Below are positions 22,819 to 32,181 of a DNA stretch of 64,000 nucleotides, one piece after another; the stretch's first letter is position 1; every line of letters starts with the position of its first letter. Both the position numbers and the translations under genes were made by a program. Source of the stretch: Prochlorococcus sp. AG-321-E21 (GTDB lineage Bacteria > Cyanobacteriota > Cyanobacteriia > PCC-6307 > Cyanobiaceae); contig QBXH01000002.1 of NCBI GenBank assembly GCA_003283415.1, forward strand, positions 62,001 through 126,000. The letters run 5' to 3'. The notes beneath the pieces are model-generated. The model was not told the DNA's origin, did not search any database, and saw only the letters and a program-made list of their open reading frames with translations.

Positions 22819-22966
22819 CCGATAGGGATTTCGTTTGTAGTTCCGCTCTATTATCAATTATGTATCATTAGTGTAGATATAATACCCTTTTACTATGAAT
22901 ATAAGCCAATTTCTTTACATCTATTAATACTTGTGTTATATTTGTTTACATATTCAACTTTTAATC

Positions 22967-23074
22967 ATGACACCTGACGCAGAAAGATTTAACGGCTTAG
23001 CAGCAATGCTTGGTTTCGTAGCAGCAGTTGGCGCATACGTAACAACTGGTCAAATAATTCCTGGTTTCTTCTAA
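22967..23074 (+). CDS. hli: High-light-inducible protein (35 aa, not in ORF track)
   Basis: MTPDAERFNGLAAMLGFVAAVGAYVTTGQIIPGFF, typical hli chlorophyll-binding helix. Confidence 0.93.
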   Translation: MTPDAERFNGLAAMLGFVAAVGAYVTTGQIIPGFF

Positions 23075-23283
23075 TGTCAAATTCTTCATACACAACAACT
23101 GAGTCTGGCGGAAGACAAAACATGTTCCCATCAGAAACTCGTCCATATATAGATGAGTCTGTTTCTTATGATGGTTATCCTCAAAATGCAGAAAAAGTTA
23201 ATGGTCGTTGGGCCATGATTGGCTTTGTAGCACTATTAGGTGCATACGTAACAACAGGTCAAATCATACCAGGTATCTTTTAA
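23074..23283 (+). CDS. hli: High-light-inducible protein
   Basis: AEKVNGRWAMIGFVALLGAYVTTGQIIPGIF; TAATG overlap with the preceding hli. Confidence 0.95.
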   Translation: MSNSSYTTTESGGRQNMFPSETRPYIDESVSYDGYPQNAEKVNGRWAMIGFVALLGAYVTTGQIIPGIF

Positions 23284-23543
23284 TGAGTCCTTTAGCAGTT
23301 TTTTTGATTTTAATAGTATCACTAACTGCTTTACTCGTTGTTTACCTAACTAAACAGTTTCAAAAAGAAAATTTAATCTACTCAAATAAAATTCAAATGA
23401 CAAATTCAAACACAAAAACAAAAACAGTCGAGAAGGAAAAAGTTGTTGCAGAAACTCTTAACGGCAGATTTGCAATGATCGGACTTATAGCTGCAGTTGG
23501 TGCATATCTAACAACAGGTCAAATCATTCCTGGTTTCGTTTAA
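23283..23543 (+). CDS. hli: High-light-inducible protein with N-terminal TM extension
   Basis: ATG at 23283 (TAATG overlap) preferred over track start 23208; AETLNGRFAMIGLIAAVGAYLTTGQIIPGFV. Confidence 0.93.
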   Translation: MSPLAVFLILIVSLTALLVVYLTKQFQKENLIYSNKIQMTNSNTKTKTVEKEKVVAETLNGRFAMIGLIAAVGAYLTTGQIIPGFV

Positions 23544-23571
23544 ATAAAAACTTCAAAAACTAAAACAAAAA

Positions 23572-23700
23572 ATGGAAAACTCAAAACCTAGCTACTGGCA
23601 AAATGCAGAAAGAACTAATGGAAGAATGGCAATGATGGGCTTCTTTGCATTAGTAGTTAACTACGGTCTTTTTGGCTGGATCATACCCGGGATTTTTTAA
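23572..23700 (+). CDS. hli: High-light-inducible protein (42 aa, not in ORF track)
   Basis: MENSKPSYWQNAERTNGRMAMMGFFALVVNYGLFGWIIPGIF. Confidence 0.93.
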   Translation: MENSKPSYWQNAERTNGRMAMMGFFALVVNYGLFGWIIPGIF

Positions 23701-23702
23701 AA

Positions 23703-23792
23703 ATGAATTTAGATATTTTCTTAATCTCATTCTTTACATATCTTTTAGTACCGGTACTGATGATTGCTAAAGGAAAAAAAGCAACTAATTAA
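23703..23792 (+). CDS. 29-aa single-TM protein (not in ORF track)
   Basis: MNLDIFLISFFTYLLVPVLMIAKGKKATN, starts 2 nt after the hli stop. Confidence 0.6.
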   Translation: MNLDIFLISFFTYLLVPVLMIAKGKKATN

Positions 23793-23799
23793 TAGGACA

Positions 23800-23979
23800 A
23801 TGAATTTAGGATTACTCTTCCTCAAAGTTAATACTTCTGGAGTAATAACTTTATCTGAATTGGATTGGATTACACATCATCAATCAGATTTCTCAAGATT
23901 AGATATGGCACTAGTTTTAAAAATTGGCCGCCTTATGGATGAAGGAATAATAGAACTTGATTGTAGATTGCCAGCGTAA
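23800..23979 (+). CDS. Conserved hypothetical following hli genes
   Basis: Start placed at ATG 23800 within track ORF 23764-23979: MNLGLLFLKVNTSGVITLSELDWITHHQSDFSRLDMALVLKIGRLMDEGIIELDCRLPA. Confidence 0.65.
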   Translation: MNLGLLFLKVNTSGVITLSELDWITHHQSDFSRLDMALVLKIGRLMDEGIIELDCRLPA

Positions 23980-24005
23980 ATATTTAAAGATTAAATAGTC
24001 ATGAG

Positions 24006-24039
24006 AGCTTGCTTTTAGGGATATAAGCAAGCTTTTATA
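24006..24039 (+). terminator. Intrinsic terminator downstream of the hli operon
   Basis: agcttgctt (24006-24014) and aagcaagct (24025-24033), 9-bp perfect stem, then tttatat. Confidence 0.65.
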
Positions 24040-24892
24040 TTGCTTGGCTTCCATAAAAGGAAAAGAAATTTACTTCTAAATTTAGTAATATATTTAAAAT
24101 ATAAAATTATCTACTTAAACAAATCTAATAAACTTATTTGAATGAATCTAAAAAATTTGCATAACTTACTTTAGATTTATTGTGATTAAAAATACTAATT
24201 TTATATATATCCGTAGATAAGATATACAGTTATATTTTATTTAATAGCTAGATGTTATTTGGAGATAACATAAACATAGAATTTTAAGAAGGAGAAAAAG
24301 ATGTGATTTATAGTCTTTAGGATTAGAAGCCTGACTCTTAAATATGGATTTCAATATACCTAAGGATAAAGCTTATTACTAATAAAGCCATTAAAAATAC
24401 CTGACAATTTAGTTCACACAATTATTATTTTATAACTGATCCAAAAAACAAAAAAGACTCTTTATTCAGAATTAATTTCTCAAATAAAGAAAGGTTTTAG
24501 AAATATTGATAAAATTATTACTATTAAATAAAAAACTTATGATTCCCGTCACCTAGTCTTACTAAAAAACCATCACGCGAAACCAATAAATAAACTGTTA
24601 GATATAGTGAAATTCCTTTTTAATGATGGGGAACATCTCTGTTAATCTTTATAAAGTTTCTGTAAATATAAAATTCCCATCGACTATGCTCGGCATTATT
24701 TGGAAGAGTTTTTTTCTGTAATAACGCATTTATAAGAGGCCAATGATTCAGAATTAACAAAATTGTTCAATTCAAAAGAGCATATAAATTACTCAATGGA
24801 TTGAACATTTTATGTAAATAAAATAACTATTTTATTTACTCACAGTTGAGCATTATATGTAACATAATAGGTTTACATAGAGTAACAATTAA

Positions 24893-25087
24893 ATGAAGAA
24901 ATTTATTCCTTACATAGCATTTGCATGTTTAACTGGCTTTACAGCTACAAGTGGTTTACCAGTTATGGCAGGTGCTTGCAGCAGTCACATGAACAAAACA
25001 GCAGAAAATAATTGCGATAAAGATGATATTGAATGTCAGACTAAAAAAGCTGAAAAGTACGAATTAAATAAGATAATTGAATCATAA
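24893..25087 (+). CDS. Small secreted Cys-containing hypothetical
   Basis: 64 aa with signal-like N-terminus and mature CSSHMNKTAENNCDKDDIEC. Confidence 0.6.
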   Translation: MKKFIPYIAFACLTGFTATSGLPVMAGACSSHMNKTAENNCDKDDIECQTKKAEKYELNKIIES

Positions 25088-25091
25088 AAAA

Positions 25092-25196
25092 ATGACTCAG
25101 CTTAGTTTAATTATTAACTCTGCTCCAAGAGATTTAATTGAATTTGTATTCTGTTTAACTATAGGTTATACAGCAGGTTCATTAGGATTAATCTAA
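25092..25196 (+). CDS. 34-aa membrane micro-protein (not in ORF track)
   Basis: MTQLSLIINSAPRDLIEFVFCLTIGYTAGSLGLI, 4 nt after the previous stop. Confidence 0.5.
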   Translation: MTQLSLIINSAPRDLIEFVFCLTIGYTAGSLGLI

Positions 25197-25207
25197 TCAA
25201 TAACAAC

Positions 25208-25315
25208 ATGACAACTACTTCATTTTTTCTAATATTTTCAAGCTCACTATTAACCTACATAATGGCTTGTTTATGGAGAGACCTTTTAAATCAAAAAATA
25301 AATACACAGCCATAA
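25208..25315 (+). CDS. 35-aa membrane micro-protein (not in ORF track)
   Basis: MTTTSFFLIFSSSLLTYIMACLWRDLLNQKINTQP, 11 nt after the previous stop. Confidence 0.5.
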   Translation: MTTTSFFLIFSSSLLTYIMACLWRDLLNQKINTQP

Positions 25316-25950
25316 GTTTGTTTAATCATATTTAAATATTCAAACTCGAAAAAGGATTAAAACTAAATAATACAAAAATTATCTTAACTACTTTTTAAAT
25401 AAAAAAAATTTATTTGTTCAAAGTTTTATGTAAAAAAATTTGGACATCATAGATATAAAACAATATTAAAAAATAAATTTAAGTAATAGATTAAAAGCAC
25501 ACTAAATTAATATAATTAAAGCTATTGGAATTGGATTTTTTCTAAAAAAGTAATTATTTATTTTGATTTACTATAGATGTTAAAAATTTCCTTCATAAAT
25601 AAACTCTATTTAAGATAGAGGATAAAAGAAAATTAATTAATCAATAACTAGAGGAGAATGCGAGAATATATTTTAGGAAAATTTAAATCTAAAAGTTTAT
25701 AAGCGAAATTTAAATTCCTCATGAAAAATATAATAGTTAAAAAAAATACGAATTTTTTCATTGTATATATCTTATTTCTAGATTTTAAAAAGTATTTAGA
25801 TAAGAAATAGAAAAACTTTTTCGAAAAATAGATATAATCTTAATTATTAAATCCTATATTCAACAAATTTTAAGACAGTCTTTTAGCTTTAGTACTAAAA
25901 GTGCATTACGTAGTACTAAAGTTAAAAAATACATTGAATAAAGACCTTAC

Positions 25951-26205
25951 TTGTCACAAGAAAATAAATCTCCCAAAACCTTTCCATGGGATCATAAAAT
26001 TGGAGATGAAAATTTTCAGAAAGAGCCTTGGATTCTAAATAAAGGGAAGGAATATGTAACTATAAATAAAAACTTACATAATAAAGGTTTTTTTTATCTT
26101 CAAAAGAATGATGAGAGACGTCTATCTCTAAACACCTTACAAATTAAATCTACATATAATCAGTTGATTAAGCTTGGTTATAAGCTACGTAAAATAAAGA
26201 TTTAA
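25951..26205 (+). CDS. Hypothetical protein (TTG start)
   Basis: 84-aa ORF MSQENKSPKTFPWDHKIGDENFQKEPWILNKGKEYV... Confidence 0.5.
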   Translation: MSQENKSPKTFPWDHKIGDENFQKEPWILNKGKEYVTINKNLHNKGFFYLQKNDERRLSLNTLQIKSTYNQLIKLGYKLRKIKI

Positions 26206-26465
26206 TTTTTAACACTTTTAATGTTTCATCTTCAACTTATGAGTTTTAGAGAGAAAGAATAGAATTTTTTCATTCTTCTCATAATTATTATAGAAATTTC
26301 AGAAGAGTTACTTCTACGAAAACTAATAGAAGATAAAGGATAACTTATTGTTTTATTTTTTCTTCAGATATAAATTTCAATAGTTATAAAAAGAAGCCTT
26401 AAATCAGATATTAGTAATTATTTAGATGTTGATCTACAATTAGCAAAATATACCTCCTTTTTTTT

Positions 26466-26828
26466 TTGACTGATATAAATAATTTAGAAATAAAATTGAA
26501 ACTTTGCACAAATTTTATAATTAAAGAAGTTATAGCACTTGATCCAGTTATAAGGAGACAATGGATTTATACTTACAAAGGAATAATTGAATATGCTGAT
26601 ACAAATTCTAACGAACTTTCCAAAGAACAAATAATAGGAGCTTCAATTTATAGAGATCTTATTAAGAAAGTAGAAGAAATTATAAGATTAGAAAAATTTG
26701 AAGGTCAGAACTATAATAGATACAAAAGTCGTGATCCCTCAGATTCTAAATACGAGGTTATATACCAAAAACGTTTAGAACAAATTAAAGTAGATTTTCT
26801 GGATCCAGATGTATTTATAAAAGAATAA
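26466..26828 (+). CDS. Hypothetical protein (TTG start)
   Basis: 120-aa ORF of plausible composition in an otherwise noncoding area. Confidence 0.5.
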   Translation: MTDINNLEIKLKLCTNFIIKEVIALDPVIRRQWIYTYKGIIEYADTNSNELSKEQIIGASIYRDLIKKVEEIIRLEKFEGQNYNRYKSRDPSDSKYEVIYQKRLEQIKVDFLDPDVFIKE

Positions 26829-27191
26829 GCAACTACTAACAATAAAGTAATAAATTATCTAAAAATAAAAACACACTTATCTTATAAAAAATTTTCTAGA
26901 AGAAAAAATCTATTAGTGATAATCAATTAGTTAAAAAATCTAATTACGTTAAAACCTAAATTTAAATACTTACAAGTAAAAAACCTTTTTTTTTTTGTAT
27001 TAAAATACATATCCTTAAGATTTTATCGAAAAATACTATCAAATTAAAAAATATAAAAACATAGATTAAAAATATATTAGTTAATTACATATCAATAAAT
27101 CATATTCTAGAAAAACAAATTTCAAGAAGTTATAATTATCTAAAGAAAGATAAAATTCCATTTATCCCTATGTCATTGAAATTTATTATTA

Positions 27192-27314
27192 ATGAAAGAT
27201 AACTATCGCAAGGGTAATTTAGAGAACAAGATAAGTATGATACTTTTTTGGATTTATCTATTAGCAATTGCAATTATCTTTACTCGCGGTCTAATCTTAT
27301 TTCTAAGTAAGTGA
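27192..27314 (+). CDS. Candidate 40-aa membrane micro-protein (not in ORF track)
   Basis: MKDNYRKGNLENKISMILFWIYLLAIAIIFTRGLILFLSK; internal ATG at 27237 possible. Confidence 0.35.
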   Translation: MKDNYRKGNLENKISMILFWIYLLAIAIIFTRGLILFLSK

Positions 27315-27685
27315 ATGAAAGTTTATAAATATTGAACTTAAATTAAAAATATTTTTTTCCTAAATCTGATTTATAAATCTTCTTAAAAGAAACTTTAGAT
27401 ATAAATATTATAAATTTTAAAAAGACATTTTAAGTATTAATCGATTGTATAATTTTAAAAAATTATTTTTGCGAAAACTAGTTATAAGTAATAATGTAAA
27501 ACCAAAGGGGTTTTAATTAATGCTTTTATGCAAATATGGATCCAATCTCGCTATTTAATTATTTAATGGAGAAAGAGTTTAATAAATATATTGTTTCTAA
27601 ATTTTATATATTTTATTATCAAAAACTTACTACTAGGTCTTTAAATTGTTTTTATATTTAAATTTGAATATAAAATACATAATTA

Positions 27686-28018
27686 TCAATTTTTAACATG
27701 TTCAGTTGGATATATAAGTTGAAAATAACCATTTTTGTTCAAAGAATATTTTTCAAACCATAGGTTTAATAAGTTATCAAGACCAATTCCTTTTAAATTT
27801 TTTTTATTCGAAATTTTGTAATCTGATAATGCTAGCAATAAATAAGGGAAAAGCATGTCAGAAATCTCAGGAGGTAGTTTCTTTAAAGGAACACAATGAC
27901 CTTTTTCCCAAAGTATCTTCATATCTTGTGTAAACATAGAGCTCCAATAATTAAAATCACAATATAATTTATCTGGAGGTAAGAGGTTAAGCTTTAATTC
28001 CTGCATATAAGAATTCAT
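27686..28018 (-). CDS. Hypothetical protein
   Basis: 110-aa ORF. Confidence 0.5.
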   Translation of the reverse strand: MNSYMQELKLNLLPPDKLYCDFNYWSSMFTQDMKILWEKGHCVPLKKLPPEISDMLFPYLLLALSDYKISNKKNLKGIGLDNLLNLWFEKYSLNKNGYFQLIYPTEHVKN

Positions 28019-28146
28019 AGAAATAACTACAGAAAAAGAAAATAAAAATAACTGAATACATTTTCTATTTCTAGAAAATCAATACTCAATAAAGATTCAT
28101 TAATTCTCAAAATTTATTCTTTAATAGTATCTTACTGTATTGCACA

Positions 28147-28581
28147 GTGCAACACTTAATTCACTCATTTATTGATTTGATTCTGTCTTGAAATTGAAGA
28201 AACATTAAAAATTTATCGTAAATTTCTTTGTCAATTAAATCTTTACTAGCTTCTATAATATTTTGATTTTTAATATTGATATATTTATTGTTAAATTCAT
28301 TAGATAACTCGTTGCAATCATTTTTTAGCTTTATACTCTTATCATTTTCTGAATTATTATTATCCTTTAGACTATAAGCCTTTCCTGTTTTTGAATTAAA
28401 TAGCCCTCTTTTATATAAAGCCTCCTCTACTAAGATATTAGTTATTTTTGAAATACTTAAATTATTTTCAAAACTTAATTGATGTATTAGATCTAATACA
28501 TCAATTCTAGGTATAAAACCAACTCTTCTTTTCTTAGTAGGCATAAAAAAGTAAAGCACTTGACTATAGCAAGTGTTGCAC
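28147..28581. repeat. 11-bp inverted repeat pair flanking the RHH-like gene
   Basis: gtgcaacactt at 28147-28157 and aagtgttgcac at 28571-28581. Confidence 0.75.
28161..28544 (-). CDS. Ribbon-helix-helix/CopG-like DNA-binding protein (putative)
   Basis: MPTKKRRVGFIPRIDVLDLIHQLSFENNLSISKITNILVEEALYKRG: strand-helix-helix pattern; start at the internal Met of the track ORF. Confidence 0.55.
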   Translation of the reverse strand: MPTKKRRVGFIPRIDVLDLIHQLSFENNLSISKITNILVEEALYKRGLFNSKTGKAYSLKDNNNSENDKSIKLKNDCNELSNEFNNKYINIKNQNIIEASKDLIDKEIYDKFLMFLQFQDRIKSINE

Positions 28582-28770
28582 TATATTCAAAACAAGTCAA
28601 TAATTTTTCTTATGATCATACCTTTCACTCTTTTATTCGGTGCAGTTGGATATCTTTATTACAAGTCAAAGGATGAAGTGTCTATAAAAGAAGATAAATT
28701 TTTAGATTCTACAAATGTTCAAATACATGAAGATGATCTATATAATGATTTGGAAGACCTATTTATATAA
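28573..28770 (+). CDS. Small membrane protein, probable start ATG 28612
   Basis: MIIPFTLLFGAVGYLYYKSKDE with acidic tail; the track start is a GTG inside the inverted repeat. Confidence 0.5.
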   Translation: MLHYIQNKSIIFLMIIPFTLLFGAVGYLYYKSKDEVSIKEDKFLDSTNVQIHEDDLYNDLEDLFI

Positions 28771-29165
28771 TTTTTCAATTATTAAAATTCAGTCTATTAT
28801 TACTTACAAAAAACACTATTGTAAGAATGTAAGTTTAGAAATAAAAGAATTGAAGAAATAAAATACCGTGCAATTAGCAATGGTGCTAATGCTAATCAGT
28901 GGGGTTTGTTTCTATTAATTTACTTAATAAATTAGTAAATTAAATAATACTAACTTGAAGGAGATTTATAAGGACTAAATACTTAACGCCTTCTATTTAA
29001 ATCAAATATAAACTTATCTAAGGAAATAGCATATGAAATTTTTTTTGTTTAACATAATAATAATTTTTAAAAAATTACAATTTTAGATCAAACAACTTCG
29101 TTTCATAACCAAACCCATCAATAAATTAAAGATTAATTACTATAGAGTAAATATTTTTTGCAGTT

Positions 29166-29462
29166 ATGACTGTACACCAAGATTACGAAATTAAAATAAA
29201 TATAAATGAACTGATTGAAAAAAGAATTCCTTGTTGCGATTTATTACATCCAGATCATTGTCTAACGGAAGAACAAGTTTCTGAAATTGCTCATGACATA
29301 AGGATGGATTTAAACCTTCATGATTTATATAAGCAAGTTGACCAACATATTATGAATTATGTAAATGCTGCAGGTATAGATAACAAAGAACACTGGGTAG
29401 AACCACATCTTCCTGATTTAGATAGAGATGCGAAAGAAGAGGTTGGAATAGAATTTGATTGA
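29166..29462 (+). CDS. Hypothetical protein
   Basis: 98-aa ORF with RIPCCDLLHPDHCLTEEQVSEIAHDIRMDLNLHDLY. Confidence 0.65.
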   Translation: MTVHQDYEIKININELIEKRIPCCDLLHPDHCLTEEQVSEIAHDIRMDLNLHDLYKQVDQHIMNYVNAAGIDNKEHWVEPHLPDLDRDAKEEVGIEFD

Positions 29463-29835
29463 ATTCATTAACAAGTCAGAAAACTTTCTTATAATTTGAT
29501 TTTTCTAATAAAAGACATAAATTTATCTAATTTATATATTTTTTCTTAAGTGCCTTTTAATTTATAAATTATATTCAGTATTTTCATCTTAATATTAAGT
29601 AAGCATTTAGCAAATGAGTCAATTATTGTCGTTTGTACAATTTGATAATAAAAGTGTTAGTTATTTAAACTTCATTAAAATAAATCTATTTAAATAATAT
29701 AATCTCTTAAATAGATAATATATAAAAACTTAAATTTAACTCCTAGATTTAGGATAAATTAATTTTTATAAAATTTTATATTTATCTTAATTTATAAATT
29801 ATTATTAATGATGATATTAATAAAACAATAAAAAA

Positions 29836-30018
29836 TTGATTGAAACATTCGCTTTAACATTTTCTGAAATTGGAATAGGAAAATTAGAATTATTTATAAT
29901 CGGAATAGTGTCTTTATTATTTCCAACATTATTCATAATTGCTTCTAAAAATCTTGATTCAAAGGGTGTTTTTGAATGGATGTTGGATAAGCCAAATGAT
30001 TGGATCGGTAGGAAATGA
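29836..30018 (+). CDS. Small single-TM hypothetical protein
   Basis: 60-aa ORF (TTG start) with GIGKLELFIIGIVSLLFPTLFIIASK. Confidence 0.5.
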   Translation: MIETFALTFSEIGIGKLELFIIGIVSLLFPTLFIIASKNLDSKGVFEWMLDKPNDWIGRK

Positions 30019-30051
30019 AGCTTTTTTTATGAAGTATTCAAAAATATAATC

Positions 30052-30390
30052 TTAGAATTTCAATTTTTCCAACTCATGTTCTGGAAAGTCGAATATTTGG
30101 CAATTATTTTCAAGGCTTAGAAGGATATTTTTATTAAGATTTTCATAGTCAATAAATTTATTTAATTTACCATTTGAAAACTCCTTATTTGTTTCTCCTA
30201 TTGAGAACTTCAAAGCACCATCCTTAGAAATTCCAAATTTAGTCGAGTTACAATAAGTATTTGCAAACTTCTTCGAAATCTTTAAAGTATATTTTTCAAT
30301 AGCAACTTGCGATGAATCATTAGGATAAGCTGGAAATGCGCAAATCAGTACTATAAAGGATATCAGAAGATTCAAAATATATTTATTCAT
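30052..30390 (-). CDS. Hypothetical secreted protein
   Basis: 112 aa with signal peptide-like N-terminus. Confidence 0.6.
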   Translation of the reverse strand: MNKYILNLLISFIVLICAFPAYPNDSSQVAIEKYTLKISKKFANTYCNSTKFGISKDGALKFSIGETNKEFSNGKLNKFIDYENLNKNILLSLENNCQIFDFPEHELEKLKF

Positions 30391-30751
30391 TGAAAAACTA
30401 AAAATTTCAATTTAATTTACATCAGGAATAATTCTTAGACAATTTTATTCTAAAAACTTAAAAAGTTGGTGATATAAAGAATTTTTTTTAATATTTTAAA
30501 GTGATTTAGAAAAATTTATATTTGCACAAACATTAAAAAACTTCTCAATATTTAAAATTGATCAAAATAGAATAATTTATACTTGCCATGCAATTAAAAG
30601 ATACTTTGTTTAATTAGGTGATGATAATTTAATTTTTCTTCTCAAAATATTGCTACAAATGATAGAGAAATTTTCTTATATCAGAAATTGATTATTTAGT
30701 TGAGTTATAGTTCCGAAAGATAATTGGTTAACTAAAAAAAGATATTAGTTT

Positions 30752-32074
30752 ATGGAAAATAAGCAAATTAATTTTTTTAAAGCTAAAGACATTAATACGG
30801 TTTTAAAACCCTTTAAAAAGGGAACTGTAGTTAATATCGATAATTTGGAGGTAAGAGAAAAGCAAACAGATTTAAAAATAGGTTTATATGGGTGGTACGC
30901 AATTTGTCCCTCAAAGGAACTTGAAAAAAATAAGATTCATTATTTCTCACTGTTTGATGAGCCTCTTCTTCTTTTTAGAGACAAGAAAAATAATGTTAGA
31001 TGTATCAAAAACATCTGTCCTCATAGAGGTGCCTCTTTTTATGGAGGTTCAATATCCAATGGCGAATTAACATGTCCATACCATGGTGCTAGATTTAGTT
31101 CTGAAGGTAATTGTCAAAATATAGACAGAATAACTTGTAGTCATATTGTTGATAAAAATTATGATAATTATGCAAAGAGAATTCACTTGTTTCAATACAA
31201 AACAGTGGAAAAGGATAAATATATTTTTATTTATTTCTCCGACAAATCCGAGACGGATTTAAATAGTATTAATGAAGAGTCTTTAATTAGTAATTATGAA
31301 TTAATTGGTAACGGATTTTCTATTAAAGATTCTGTCTCGGAAGAAGTTTTAGTTGACTTTAAATGTGATTGGTCAAGAATTATTGAAAATCACCTAGATA
31401 TTCTTCATATATTCTGGGTTCATGGAGATACAATTCCAGATAAAGACGTTAATAAAAATGTACTAGTAAGTTTTAATCAAAAAATAAATATCAATCCAAA
31501 ATATATTGAAAGTATATATTTTTATAAAAATAATCCTACAAAAGAGTTTATAAGAATCAGGTATATTCCGCCAGGAAGAATTTTAATTTATAAAGGGGAT
31601 CCAGCTGTTTCTCGATATGTTCAGGTGCTCGATCACATTCCTTTAGGAAATAATAAAGCTAGAGTAATTGTAAGACACTACAGAAAATTTCTTAAAAACA
31701 AATTACTTAATAACTTAATATTATTTAAAGAGATTCAAAAAAAGATCTTTTATAAAATTTTTGATGAGGATTATATGATTCTTAAAACCCAAACTTATAA
31801 TCATAAAGTTGGGTTAATAAAAAATGATGAGATCAAATTATTAGGTGAAGACAGAATAATAAATTATTTCTGGAACTGGTACAAAAAATCAGAAGAAAAG
31901 GATAATCCCTGGAAACATATAAATAAAGATAAAGAACTAAATGTTTATGATGAAATAATATTTAAATATCCTCCAGAAATTAAGAAATTAGAAGTAATTA
32001 ATAATATAAATATAATAAGAAAAACATTTATAAGATATGCAGCACCACTTCTATTTTTGTTGCTCATAATATAA
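30752..32074 (+). CDS. Rieske [2Fe-2S] non-heme iron oxygenase, pheophorbide a oxygenase/Lls1-like
   Basis: Rieske motif CPHRGASFYGGSISNGELTCPYHGARF; D-x2-H-x4-H (NHLDILHIFWVHG); hydrophobic C-terminus. Confidence 0.85.
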   Translation: MENKQINFFKAKDINTVLKPFKKGTVVNIDNLEVREKQTDLKIGLYGWYAICPSKELEKNKIHYFSLFDEPLLLFRDKKNNVRCIKNICPHRGASFYGGSISNGELTCPYHGARFSSEGNCQNIDRITCSHIVDKNYDNYAKRIHLFQYKTVEKDKYIFIYFSDKSETDLNSINEESLISNYELIGNGFSIKDSVSEEVLVDFKCDWSRIIENHLDILHIFWVHGDTIPDKDVNKNVLVSFNQKININPKYIESIYFYKNNPTKEFIRIRYIPPGRILIYKGDPAVSRYVQVLDHIPLGNNKARVIVRHYRKFLKNKLLNNLILFKEIQKKIFYKIFDEDYMILKTQTYNHKVGLIKNDEIKLLGEDRIINYFWNWYKKSEEKDNPWKHINKDKELNVYDEIIFKYPPEIKKLEVINNINIIRKTFIRYAAPLLFLLLII

Positions 32075-32079
32075 TCATA

Positions 32080-32181
32080 ATGAAAAAAGTTAGTAGACCT
32101 GCATGGCTTAATTGGCTTTATCTATTTATATTTGTTTTAAGCTCAATACAGTTATTCATATTTTGGAGTAGCAAATTTTAG
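32080..32181 (+). CDS. 33-aa membrane micro-protein (not in ORF track)
   Basis: MKKVSRPAWLNWLYLFIFVLSSIQLFIFWSSKF; stop overlaps the next start (TAGTG). Confidence 0.65.
   Translation: MKKVSRPAWLNWLYLFIFVLSSIQLFIFWSSKF

Noticed and set aside
23208-23282. N-terminal extension of the third hli gene in the ORF track
   Set aside because: Overlaps the preceding hli in another frame; ATG at 23283 with TAATG coupling is a better start.
24040-29165. CRISPR array
   Set aside because: No regularly spaced identical repeats of 20 bp or more seen; only short A/T-rich similarities.
30888-31070. Plus-strand ORF in another frame of the Rieske gene
   Set aside because: Out-of-frame overlap with a well-supported domain.
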